From Streptomyces sp. CC0208 (GTDB lineage: Bacteria; Actinomycetota; Actinomycetes; Streptomycetales; Streptomycetaceae), in NCBI RefSeq assembly GCF_003443735.1, contig NZ_CP031969.1, positions 2,480,001 through 2,544,000 on the forward strand: a DNA stretch of 64,000 bases. Direction: 5' to 3'. The translations under genes were made by a program, and so were the position numbers. The notes below the pieces were generated by a model. The model was not told the origin of the DNA. It worked only from the letters and a program-made list of their open reading frames with translations, and ran no database searches. Below are positions 45,975 through 54,616 of this stretch, one piece after another. Within the stretch, counting starts at the first letter, position 1. Each line of letters starts with the position of its first letter.

Positions 45975-48842
45975 GTGACCGCACACCCGCCGCACACTCC
46001 GCCGTTTCGCGATCCGCACCTGTCGTTCGCGAAGCGCATCGACGATCTGCTGTCGCGGCTGACCCTCGACGAGAAGATCGGATTCCTGCACCAGTTCGTC
46101 CCGGCCGTCGAACGGCTCGGCATCGCCGCGTTCCGCACCGGCCAGGAGGCGCTGCACGGCGTCGCGTGGATGGGCCCGGCGACGGTCTTCCCGCAGGCGG
46201 TGGGCCTCGGCGCGACCTGGAACACCGATCTCGTACGGCGGGTCGGCGAGGCGGTGTCCAAGGAGGTCCGGGCGATGCGCGCCCGCGACGACAGGGTCGG
46301 CCTCAACATCTGGGCCCCGACCGTCAATCTGCTCCGGCACCCGCTGTGGGGCCGCAACGAGGAGGGCTATTCGGAGGACCCGAAGCTCACCTCGGCCATC
46401 GCCACCGCCTACACCCACGGGCTGCGCGGCGACCACCCCACCTACTGGCGCACGGCCCCGGTGCTCAAGCACTGGCTGGCCCACAACAACGAGACGGACC
46501 GGGCCACTTCGTCGAGCTCGGTGCGTCCGCGCGTGCTGCACGAGTACGACCTGCGTGCCTTCCGCGAGACGGTCGAAGCGGGCGCGGTGGCCGGTGTGAT
46601 GCCGGCGTACAACCTCGTCAACGGCCGCCCCAACCACGTCTCGCCGTATCTGCGTGAGCACCTGCGTGCCTGGACGCAGGAGGAGCTGCTGGTCTGCTCG
46701 GACGCGGGCGCACCCTCCAACCTGGTCGATCACGAGCACTACTTCGACACCCACGAGGAGGCCACCGCGGCCTCCCTCAGGGCCGGCGTCGACAGCTTCA
46801 CCGACCACGGCACGGACAGCTCGCAGATCATCGCGCGCATCCAGGGGGCCCTCGACCAGGGCCTGTTGACCGAGGCCGAGATCGACACCGCGGTCCGCCG
46901 GCAGCTCTCGGTCCGCTTCCGCCTCGGCGAGTTCGACCCGGAGCACGACCCGCACGCCGACGTCCGGGACTTCGACACCCCGGCGCACCGGGCGCTCGCC
47001 CAGGAGGCCGCCGAGCAGGCGATCGTGCTGCTCAGGAACGACGGCGTGCTCCCGCTCGCCCCCGACACCCGGCTCGCCGTCGTCGGCCTGCTCGCCGACG
47101 AGTGCAAGCTGGACTGGTACAGCGGCACGCTCATCCACCGCTCCACCCCGCTTGAGGGGCTGTACGAGCGGTTCGGCGCCGAGCGGGTGGAGTTCGCGGA
47201 GGGCGTGGACCGGGTCCGGCTCAAGACCTCCGCCGGGACGTTTCTGCACGTCCTGGCCGCCGAGAACGCCTCCGAGAACGACGAGGACGCGACGCGCGGC
47301 GCCCAGGGCGCCCTGGACCCGGCGCTGCTCGCGGGGCGCACGGACCTGCCCCCGCTGACGACCGACGCGACCGGTACCGAGTTCGCCCTGATCGACTGGG
47401 ACGAGGGCGTCCTCACGCTGCGCGCCCCCGACGGCCGCTATCTCTCCGTCGCCGAGGACGGCTACCTGCGCGCCTCCGCCGACCAGCCCGGAGGCTGGGT
47501 CGTCCAGGAGACCTTCCGCCTGGAACCGCACGGCAGCGGTCACCTCCTCAGGCACCTCGGTACGGGCCGCCACGTCACTGTCGCCGCGGACGGAGTGAAG
47601 GTTGCCGCCGAAAACGACGGGAACGACGGGAACGCGGAAACCTTCACGCTGATCATCGCCGAACGCGGCGAGGACGCAGTGACCCGGGTCACGTCCGAGG
47701 CGGACGTCGTCCTGGTCGTCGCGGGCAACGACCCGCACATCAACGGCCGCGAGACCGAGGACCGCGCCTCCCTGCGGCTGCCGGCCCACCAGGAGCGCCT
47801 GCTGCGGGCGGCCCGCGCCGCGAACCCCCGGACCGTGCTGGCCCTGGTCTCGGCCTACCCGTACGCCGTCGACACGTCGGACCTGGCCGCGGCCCTGTGG
47901 ACGGCCCACGGCGGCCAGGCGGCCGGTACCGCCCTGGCCCGCGTCCTGGCCGGTGACGTCTCCCCCGCCGGCCGCCTCCCGCAGACCTGGTACGAGAGCG
48001 ACGCGGACCTGCCGGGCCTGCTCGACTACGACGTCATCGGCAGCCGCCAGACCTACCTGTACTTCGAGGGCACACCCCTGTTCCCGTTCGGGCACGGGCT
48101 GTCGTACACGTCCTTCTCGTACGGTGACCTGGACGTGCGGATCGACGACGGGACCGCGCACGTCTCGTTCACGATCACGAACACCGGTGACGTCACCGCC
48201 GACGAGGTCGCCCAGCTCTACACCCGGGCGATCGACCCGGCCCTCCCCCGCCCGCGCCGTGAGCTGGTGGCCCACCGGCGGGTGACGCTCGCCCCGGGCG
48301 CCGAGGAGGAGCTGTCCTTCGAAGCCCCGCTGCGCGCCTTCGAGTTCTGGGACGTGGCGCAGGGCCGGTGGCGACGGGAGCCGGGCCCGTACGAACTCCT
48401 GGCCGGTGCCTCCAGCGAGGACATCCGGCTGCGCACGACGGTGCTGCTCGACGGCGAGCCCGCCGCACCACGGCCCGTGCTCCAACGGAGCCTGGAAGGA
48501 GCGGACTTCGACGAAGGGAGCGGTGTCGAGATCGTCGACCGGACGAGGACGGCGGGCGACGCGGTGACGGCCGGCGACGGCGGTCACGGCGAACTGGTCT
48601 ACCGGGACTGCGACTTCGGCGACGGCGTCACCGAGGTGCGGGTGACCGTGTCCGGCAAGGGCTCCATCGAGCTGTCACTGGACGGGGGCGCGGTGCTCGC
48701 CACCTGGGAGGTGGCGGAGTCCGACTCCGGACCGTACGACTACACCACCCTCGGCGCCGGGATCGCCGCCGAGGGCGTGCACGACGTGCACCTCGGGCTG
48801 CGCGGCCCGCTGCGGCTCGCGCACGTCGGCTTCTCCGGTTGA
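45975..48842 (+). CDS. GH3 beta-glycosidase with inserted beta-trefoil-like domain and C-terminal CBM-like module
   Basis: 955 residues from GTG 45975 (AAGGGG 8 nt upstream). An in-frame ATG at 45918 is rejected because the operator would then lie in the coding region. There is no signal peptide. The (beta/alpha)8 domain has the nucleophile Asp243 in LVCSDAGAPS. Residues about 414-572 resemble a fascin-type beta-trefoil (LRAPDGRYLSVAEDGYLRAS). The sandwich domain resumes with the acid/base region GRETEDRASLRLP (Glu593/Glu595). A fibronectin-III-like domain and a CBM6-like tail follow. Beta-glucosidase or beta-xylosidase action on imported oligosaccharides is likely. Confidence 0.9.
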   Translation: MTAHPPHTPPFRDPHLSFAKRIDDLLSRLTLDEKIGFLHQFVPAVERLGIAAFRTGQEALHGVAWMGPATVFPQAVGLGATWNTDLVRRVGEAVSKEVRAMRARDDRVGLNIWAPTVNLLRHPLWGRNEEGYSEDPKLTSAIATAYTHGLRGDHPTYWRTAPVLKHWLAHNNETDRATSSSSVRPRVLHEYDLRAFRETVEAGAVAGVMPAYNLVNGRPNHVSPYLREHLRAWTQEELLVCSDAGAPSNLVDHEHYFDTHEEATAASLRAGVDSFTDHGTDSSQIIARIQGALDQGLLTEAEIDTAVRRQLSVRFRLGEFDPEHDPHADVRDFDTPAHRALAQEAAEQAIVLLRNDGVLPLAPDTRLAVVGLLADECKLDWYSGTLIHRSTPLEGLYERFGAERVEFAEGVDRVRLKTSAGTFLHVLAAENASENDEDATRGAQGALDPALLAGRTDLPPLTTDATGTEFALIDWDEGVLTLRAPDGRYLSVAEDGYLRASADQPGGWVVQETFRLEPHGSGHLLRHLGTGRHVTVAADGVKVAAENDGNDGNAETFTLIIAERGEDAVTRVTSEADVVLVVAGNDPHINGRETEDRASLRLPAHQERLLRAARAANPRTVLALVSAYPYAVDTSDLAAALWTAHGGQAAGTALARVLAGDVSPAGRLPQTWYESDADLPGLLDYDVIGSRQTYLYFEGTPLFPFGHGLSYTSFSYGDLDVRIDDGTAHVSFTITNTGDVTADEVAQLYTRAIDPALPRPRRELVAHRRVTLAPGAEEELSFEAPLRAFEFWDVAQGRWRREPGPYELLAGASSEDIRLRTTVLLDGEPAAPRPVLQRSLEGADFDEGSGVEIVDRTRTAGDAVTAGDGGHGELVYRDCDFGDGVTEVRVTVSGKGSIELSLDGGAVLATWEVAESDSGPYDYTTLGAGIAAEGVHDVHLGLRGPLRLAHVGFSG

Positions 48843-48865
48843 GGGACCGGAACGGCTGACGGCAA

Positions 48866-48907
48866 GAAGAGGCCCGGCACCGGAAGGCATCGGTGCCGGG
48901 CCTCTTC
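48866..48907. terminator. Terminator after the GH3 gene
   Basis: GAAGAGGCCCGGCACCG (48866-48882) and its exact complement CGGTGCCGGGCCTCTTC (48891-48907), 17 bp with an 8-nt loop. It lies 24 nt after the GH3 stop and can also serve the convergent aldehyde dehydrogenase gene. Confidence 0.93.
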
Positions 48908-48919
48908 GGGGACCCTATA

Positions 48920-48937
48920 TGAAAATGATTCCCGTTA
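48920..48937. promoter_or_regulatory. Zur/Fur-box-like sequence between convergent genes
   Basis: TGAAAATGATTCCCGTTA resembles the Streptomyces Zur box (TGAAAATGATTTTCA type). It lies between the 3' ends of the GH3 and aldehyde dehydrogenase genes, where no promoter is expected, so it may be a relic or chance match. Confidence 0.35.
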
Positions 48938-48938
48938 G

Positions 48939-50384
48939 CTAGAGGGCGAGCCCCGTCAGCACCAGCACCCGCTCGTACGTGTAGTCGTCCATCGCGAACC
49001 GCACGCCCTCGCGGCCCACACCGGACTGCTTGACACCGCCGTACGGCATCTGGTCGGCACGGTAGGAGGGCACGTCACCGATGACCACGCCGCCGACCTC
49101 AAGAGCGCGATGGGCGCGGAAGGCGGCCTGCAGGTCGTGGGTGAACACCCCTGCCTGGAGGCCGTACTTGGAGGCGTTGACAGCGGCGAAGGCAGCAGCC
49201 TCGCCGTCCGCCTTCTGCACGGTGAGGACGGGTCCGAAGACCTCCTCGCAGGAGATCGTCGTGTCGGCCGGGACGTCGGTGAGGACGGTCGGCGCGTAGG
49301 AGGCGCCGTCGCGGTCGCCGCCGGTGAGCAGGGTGGCGCCCGCCTCGACGGCCTCCTTCACCCACGCCTCGACGCGCACCGCCGCGTCCTCGCTGACCAG
49401 CGGGCCGACATCGGTCCTGTCGTCGCCCGGGTCGCCGGTGACCTGGGCCTCGACGGCGGCGACGATCCGCGGCAGCAGCCGGTCGTACACCGACGCGTCG
49501 GCGATCACCCGCTGCACGGAGATGCAGGACTGGCCGCCCTGGTAGTTGGAGAAGGTCGCGATGCGGCTCGCGGCCCAGTCGAGGTCCTCGTCGCTCGCCC
49601 AGTCGCCGAGGACGACCGCGGCGCCGTTGCCGCCCAGCTCCAGGGTGCAGTGCTTGCGGGGCACCGAGTCCATGATCGCGTAACCGACCTTCTCGGAACC
49701 GGTGAAGGAGATCACCGGCAGCCGCTCGTCCTGGACCAGGGCGGGCATCCGGTCGTTCGGGACGGGCAGGATGCTCCACGCGCCGGCGGGCAGCTCGGTC
49801 TCGGCCAGGAGGTCGCCGATGATCAGCCCGGACAGCGGGGTCGCCGGGGCCGGCTTCAGGATGATCGGCGCGCCGGCCGCGATCGCCGGGGCGATCTTGT
49901 GGGCGCAGAGGTTGAGCGGGAAGTTGAAGGGCGCGATCCCGAGCACGACCCCCTTCGGGAAGCGCCGGGTCAGCGCGAGCCGGCCCTGGCCGCCGAGGTC
50001 GGTGTCCAGGCGCTGGGCCTCACCCCCGTTGAACCGCCGGGCCTCCTCCGCGGCGAAGCGGAACACCGATACGGCACGGCCGACCTCCCCCCGGGCCCAC
50101 TTGACCGGCTTGCCGTTCTCGGCGGAGATCAGCCGCGCGATCTCCTCGGTGCGCTCGACGAGCCTGCGGCTGACGTGGTCGAGGGCGGCGGCGCGGACGT
50201 GGGCGGGAGTGGCGGCGAACTCGTCCCGTACGGCGTACGCGGCGGCCACGGCCTCCTCGATCTGCTCGTCGTCCGGCACGGCGACCTTGCCGACGAGCCG
50301 GCCGTCCCACGGGGAGGTGACGTCGAAGGTGTCCTCGCCGGTGACCTGGCGGCCGGCGAGCCAGAAGGCGTGGGTGGAAGTCAT
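48939..50384 (-). CDS. NAD(P)-dependent aldehyde dehydrogenase, probable succinate-semialdehyde type
   Basis: 481 residues from ATG 50384. The catalytic residues are intact: Glu249 in LELGGNGAAVVL and Cys287 in GGQSCISVQR. The cofactor loop APFNFPLNL and the C-terminal PYGGVKQSGVGREG are typical. Next to a PucR regulator and gabT, oxidation of succinate semialdehyde or an aminoaldehyde from GABA/polyamine breakdown is the likely role; from memory it corresponds to S. coelicolor SCO5679. The substrate remains inferred. The promoter region contains TTGTCCGG (50420-50427), shared in complement with the gabT promoter. Confidence 0.92.
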   Translation of the reverse strand: MTSTHAFWLAGRQVTGEDTFDVTSPWDGRLVGKVAVPDDEQIEEAVAAAYAVRDEFAATPAHVRAAALDHVSRRLVERTEEIARLISAENGKPVKWARGEVGRAVSVFRFAAEEARRFNGGEAQRLDTDLGGQGRLALTRRFPKGVVLGIAPFNFPLNLCAHKIAPAIAAGAPIILKPAPATPLSGLIIGDLLAETELPAGAWSILPVPNDRMPALVQDERLPVISFTGSEKVGYAIMDSVPRKHCTLELGGNGAAVVLGDWASDEDLDWAASRIATFSNYQGGQSCISVQRVIADASVYDRLLPRIVAAVEAQVTGDPGDDRTDVGPLVSEDAAVRVEAWVKEAVEAGATLLTGGDRDGASYAPTVLTDVPADTTISCEEVFGPVLTVQKADGEAAAFAAVNASKYGLQAGVFTHDLQAAFRAHRALEVGGVVIGDVPSYRADQMPYGGVKQSGVGREGVRFAMDDYTYERVLVLTGLAL

Positions 50385-50419
50385 GTCCCCACGGTAGGGC
50401 CGGGAGGGCGGGATCGAAT

Positions 50420-50427
50420 TTGTCCGG
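50420..50427 (-). promoter_or_regulatory. CCGGACAA motif in the aldehyde dehydrogenase promoter
   Basis: On the minus strand it reads CCGGACAA. The same octamer core (CGGACAAC) occurs twice before gabT. A possible binding site of the adjacent PucR regulator; inferred only from sharing. Confidence 0.4.
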
Positions 50428-50478
50428 GGTGTAGCAGTGAGGCACCTGGACACTCCGGTTCGGCACTCCCGGTGAGGC

Positions 50479-52137
50479 CTACTCCGCCGAGGCCGTCTTC
50501 AGCGCCAGCCACAGCTCCATGCGTACGTCCGGATCGTCCAGGGAGCGGCCCAGGATCTCCTCGACCCGGCGCATCCGGTATCGCAGGGTGTGCCGGTGAA
50601 CGCCCAGGTCGGCGGCGGCCGCGTCCCACTGGCCATGCCGGGAGAGCCAGGCCCGCAGCGAGGCGGCCAGGTCGCCCCGGCCGGTCGCGTCGTGCTCGTA
50701 CAGCGGCCGCAGCAGCCCGTCCGCGAAGGCCCGCACCGCGTCGTCGGCCAGCAGCGGCAGCACCGATCCGGAGGCCAGCTGTTCGTGCTCGACGTACACC
50801 CGGCCCCGCCGCCGGGCCACCGAGAGTGCCTGCTCGGCCTGCTTGTAGGCGGCCGCTGCGGCGATCGGTCCGGCGGGGGCCGAGACGCCGACGACCAGTT
50901 CGTCCTCGTCCCCGGCGCCGGCCTGCTCGCGCGTCCGCGCCGCCTCCAGCGCCACCGCGTACTCCGCGCACGCGGTGACGGCGGCCCCGCCGTCCGCGGC
51001 CAGCACCACCAGCCGCTCCCCCTCGGGCACCACGAGCACGCTCTCCCCGGAGCGGGCCGCCGCGGACTCCACGATCTCGGTGAGCGCCCCGAGCGGATCG
51101 CCGTTCGTGTCGGCGGCCGCGGCGAGCGCGGCGGCGGACGGGACCCGGGCGGGGGTGTCGGCGGCGATCCGCACCGACGACACGACCGCCGTCTCCGCCA
51201 CGACAAGCCGGAAGGGCGCGTCCAGGAGCCCGCCGTACAGGTCGCCCGCGACGGTGCGCGCGTGCTCCGGCTCACCCGCCAGCAGCATCCGCAGTACGGC
51301 CGTCCCGATCCGTTGCTCGGCGGCCTGCAGCGAGCGGGAGCGCTCGGTGGTGAGCGTCAGCAGTGCGATCGCCGAGTGCACCGCGTAGCGCTCCGCCGTA
51401 CCGAGCGCGGCGGCCGTCCCCACCGCCAGCGCGGCCCGCGGCCGCCGACCGGTGCCCAGGGAGTGCAGCTCCACACGGTCGTCGTTGTCACCGGTGCCGG
51501 ACCCCCCGACCACGGAGGAGGCGGGCGCGGGCCGCTCCCGCAGGCGTTCCACGTCGGCGGTGAGGCGCGCGGCCCGGCGCCCTGCCCACTCCGGCGCGGC
51601 GGCGACGACGGCGCCCGAGGCGTCGTAGAGCGCCGCCCAGCCGTCCACCTGGGAGGCGAGCGCGGCGAGCAGCCCTTCCGGGCCGTCGGTCAGCGCCTGC
51701 CTGGTCAGTTCGCGCTGGGCGGCGAAGCCAGCGGTGACGGACCGGTACTGGTCGGCCGCGATCGCCGCGGACACGGCCTTGCTGATGGCGAGGAAGGGGG
51801 TGCGGCGCGGCACTTCGAGCAGGGGGAGCCCCTCGTCGCGGGCCGCGTCGAGCAGGGCCTCGGGGATCTCGTCGTAGTTGACCCCGACGGCGAACCCGAG
51901 TCCCACCACACCGGCCCCGGCCAGCCGCTTCACATACCGCCGCATCGCCTCCGGGTCCTCCGCGTCCAGCTTCAGGGCGGTGATCAGCAGCAGCTCCCCG
52001 CCCTCCATGTAGGGGACGGGATCGGCGAGCTCGCTCACGTGCGCCCAGCGGACGGGGACGTCCAGCCGGTCCTCGCCCGCGCGCACGGTCAGCTTGAGCG
52101 CGGAGTGGTGGACCAGCGAGGCGAGGGTGGGTGGCAT
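50479..52137 (-). CDS. PucR-family transcriptional regulator
   Basis: 552 residues. The N-terminal PucR ligand-sensing domain reads VPVRWAHVSELADPVPYMEGGELLLITAL, the central part is GGDEF-like/CdaR-like, and the C-terminal HTH_30 reads GQWDAAAADLGVHRHTLRYRMRRVEEILGR. PucR-type proteins act on nitrogen-compound catabolism. The position between the aldehyde dehydrogenase and gabT genes suggests control of GABA/polyamine use. It is encoded on the same strand as the dehydrogenase, 94 bp away. The effector is unknown. Confidence 0.93.
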   Translation of the reverse strand: MPPTLASLVHHSALKLTVRAGEDRLDVPVRWAHVSELADPVPYMEGGELLLITALKLDAEDPEAMRRYVKRLAGAGVVGLGFAVGVNYDEIPEALLDAARDEGLPLLEVPRRTPFLAISKAVSAAIAADQYRSVTAGFAAQRELTRQALTDGPEGLLAALASQVDGWAALYDASGAVVAAAPEWAGRRAARLTADVERLRERPAPASSVVGGSGTGDNDDRVELHSLGTGRRPRAALAVGTAAALGTAERYAVHSAIALLTLTTERSRSLQAAEQRIGTAVLRMLLAGEPEHARTVAGDLYGGLLDAPFRLVVAETAVVSSVRIAADTPARVPSAAALAAAADTNGDPLGALTEIVESAAARSGESVLVVPEGERLVVLAADGGAAVTACAEYAVALEAARTREQAGAGDEDELVVGVSAPAGPIAAAAAYKQAEQALSVARRRGRVYVEHEQLASGSVLPLLADDAVRAFADGLLRPLYEHDATGRGDLAASLRAWLSRHGQWDAAAADLGVHRHTLRYRMRRVEEILGRSLDDPDVRMELWLALKTASAE

Positions 52138-52267
52138 GGGGCCCTGGGCCTTCGAAGAGGTGTGCGGAGGAGCGAGCGGAGGAACGTGCGGAGGCGAGTG
52201 ATCTTTTGGCCGCCGTGTATGAACGACCTGTGACGATTCTGCCTCACCGTACGGTCCTCAGGTCACG

Positions 52268-54391
52268 TCATCCCCGCAGATCCACCAGCAGTGGCGGCGC
52301 GTGCTCACCCGTCACGGTGGTCAGCGACAGCACCGCGTGCCCGGGGGGCACCGCGTGCGCCAGCTCGGAGGCGGACCACCGTTCCCGCTCGACCTGCCGT
52401 ACGGTCACCGCCCGCGCGGTCGGCGCCTTGCCGGTGATGACCTGGCGCACCGCGTGCAGCACCTTGCCGGCCGGGGTCTCGGCGATGATCTGCCGGTCGG
52501 TGACGTCCCGCGCCTCGATCCACTCCTTGCCCCACACCTCGGCGAAGTCCTGCCCGTCCCACGGGGTGAGCCCGGACAGCGCCATGCGGCACCCGATGGC
52601 GCCGAGCAGGGGCCCGCGCAGCGGTCGCGGTACGTCGTCCAGCGTCCGCAGCGTCAGCACCACTCCCGCGTTGCCGGACCGCAGCCGCTGCACTCCGCGT
52701 ACCGCTTCGGGGGTCACGATCCCCGTGGCGTCGTCGACGACCAGGCAGGCGAACAGCGAGCGGTCCTCGCGCACCGCGACGCTCGCCGTGAACTGCGCGA
52801 GCACCAGCCGCGCCAGAATCCGGGAGGCGTCGGCGTGTCCGCGCTGGGGCAGGTCGATCCGGACCCGGACGGGGTGGTCGAGGGCCTTCAGCGAGAACGG
52901 CCGCGACTGCCCGGACGGGTCGGAGCCCGCACTGTGGAAGAACGACGCGAACGCGGGCCGGTCGAGCAGCGCGATCCGGTCCGCGAGGATGCCCCCCACA
53001 TCCCCCGGATTCCCCATCTGCCGCTCCCGCGCGTCGAGTTCCCGCAGCAGCGACTCCTGCCCGGAGTCCTCGAGCCCCTTCCGCAGCGCGGCCATCGGCC
53101 CGGGCGCCCCGTCGAGCAGCTGCCGCAGCTCCGGTACGGAGGGGAAGCGGCCGTGGACCGCCCGGAACGGCCCGAGGAGCTGGGCGAGCACGGTGGTGGA
53201 CCGCCGGGTGTCGCCCCCCTGGTGCGGCTCGGCGAGGTCCCCGACCAGCGCCTCGGCGAGCACGGCCGCGGCCTCGTCCGGATCGGTCGTGCCCCCGTAC
53301 AGGTCGAGGTCGTACACCGAGTCCGGATTCCCGATCTGTACGACGACGTCGTAGGCGTCGGCCGGTCCGAGCCCCGCGCCCGCGGCACCGACCACCACGA
53401 CGGCGGCCCGCCCGGCGAGCGCGTGCAGACACAACGACTCGGCGATCGGCCTGATGACGGTCCCGGTCTTCCCGGACCCGGCCGGCCCGACGGCGAGCAG
53501 CGAGGTCCCGAGCAGCTCGGGGCCGAGCCCGAGCCCGGCCCCCCGGTAGGCGTACGGGTTGCGGGCGTCGTCTGCGGTGGTCCCCAGCCGCACCTGGCCG
53601 GTGAGGAGATCATGCCGGGCGAGCCGGGCGGGCAGGTCCCGCTCCCCGGACGGGTGCAGACAGGCGGCGGCGCCCTCCTGGAGCACGGCACCGGTGAACG
53701 TGGCGAGGCTGAACCGACCACTGCGCACGCCCTGCCAGGCCCGCGCGATCCGGGCATGGTCCACGTCCCGCATCAACCCGGCCCTGGCCTCGGCGGCAAG
53801 CCGCTCGGCGGCATCGACGGCACCGGCGGCCCGGAGCTGGGGCCATTCGGCGGGGTCCTGCTCGGGGGCGGGCGGCGACTCTTGAGCGGGAGCGGCCGGA
53901 CGCCAGGCGGGGGGGCCGTAGCGACGCCAGACCTCGCCCCAGCGGCTGATCTTCCCGAAGACCATGAAGATCGCGGTGAAGAAGAGTCCTTCATAGACAT
54001 ACGAGAGGGAGCTCAGCCACCCGGCGCGCCCCAGTGTCCACGAGTCCGGAGCCATCACGAACCAGGGCCACAGCCAGAATCCGCCCAGGTATCCGTTGTA
54101 CAGCAGGGAGCAGAGAAGCCATCCGCAGAGGAACCCGATCACGGCACCGCTGAGCAGCTGCCGCGTCGGGATTTGCTCCGGCTCCTTCTCAGGCCTGGGA
54201 CGATGACCGAACCGCCACACACCGGGCGCGGCCTCAGGGCGCGGGGCCCGAAGCCAGCTCAGAAACGCCGAACCGTCCGGCAGCGGGGGCACTCCGGGCG
54301 CCTGGGACGGCATCGGCGGCATCCCCGACCGTGCCCGCGGCACAGGATTCGCATGCGTACCCCGCGCGTCCTGCGTCCCGTCGCTGTCCAT
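52268..54391 (-). CDS. Membrane-anchored VirD4/TraG-like NTPase of unknown role
   Basis: 707 residues from ATG 54391; an upstream in-frame GTG has no ribosome-binding site. A Pro-rich cytoplasmic tail is followed by two or three hydrophobic segments (about 82-105, 108-122 and 140-160). The P-loop ATPase domain has AVGPAGSGKTGTVIRP (about 310) and the Walker B LFACLVVDDATG (about 545). The arrangement recalls conjugative coupling proteins (VirD4/TraG/TraD), yet no relaxase or conjugation gene is nearby. I recall it as a conserved Streptomyces chromosomal ATP/GTP-binding gene beside gabT. Function is not known. Confidence 0.85.
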   Translation of the reverse strand: MDSDGTQDARGTHANPVPRARSGMPPMPSQAPGVPPLPDGSAFLSWLRAPRPEAAPGVWRFGHRPRPEKEPEQIPTRQLLSGAVIGFLCGWLLCSLLYNGYLGGFWLWPWFVMAPDSWTLGRAGWLSSLSYVYEGLFFTAIFMVFGKISRWGEVWRRYGPPAWRPAAPAQESPPAPEQDPAEWPQLRAAGAVDAAERLAAEARAGLMRDVDHARIARAWQGVRSGRFSLATFTGAVLQEGAAACLHPSGERDLPARLARHDLLTGQVRLGTTADDARNPYAYRGAGLGLGPELLGTSLLAVGPAGSGKTGTVIRPIAESLCLHALAGRAAVVVVGAAGAGLGPADAYDVVVQIGNPDSVYDLDLYGGTTDPDEAAAVLAEALVGDLAEPHQGGDTRRSTTVLAQLLGPFRAVHGRFPSVPELRQLLDGAPGPMAALRKGLEDSGQESLLRELDARERQMGNPGDVGGILADRIALLDRPAFASFFHSAGSDPSGQSRPFSLKALDHPVRVRIDLPQRGHADASRILARLVLAQFTASVAVREDRSLFACLVVDDATGIVTPEAVRGVQRLRSGNAGVVLTLRTLDDVPRPLRGPLLGAIGCRMALSGLTPWDGQDFAEVWGKEWIEARDVTDRQIIAETPAGKVLHAVRQVITGKAPTARAVTVRQVERERWSASELAHAVPPGHAVLSLTTVTGEHAPPLLVDLRG

Positions 54392-54506
54392 CGCCCCTGC
54401 TCCCTGACCAGCCGTTCCGTCCACCGTCAGCGGCCAATCTAACGCCCCCGCCAGGGGAGTTCACTGCTTACGTGGCCGGGCGTCGTGGCCGGCGCCATGT
54501 CCACCG

Positions 54507-54530
54507 CGGACAACCCGTTCTCCGGACAAC
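54507..54530 (+). promoter_or_regulatory. Direct repeat of CGGACAAC before gabT
   Basis: CGGACAAC at 54507-54514 and 54523-54530, repeated with a 16-bp period, about 90 nt upstream of the gabT start. A candidate activator or PucR site; a possible -10 TAGCCT is at 54568-54573. Confidence 0.45.
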
Positions 54531-54616
54531 GCCCACATGGAGCATGCCCACCCCCCCGTCCCCGGCCTAGCCTGCGAGAAGAGAAGTAAGCGCCCGCACC
54601 ACCCCAGGAGCCCCTC

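Noticed and set aside
45792..48587. A 931-codon minus-strand open frame over the GH3 gene
   Set aside because: Antisense to a well-supported GH3 protein. No recognisable domain, and biased composition.
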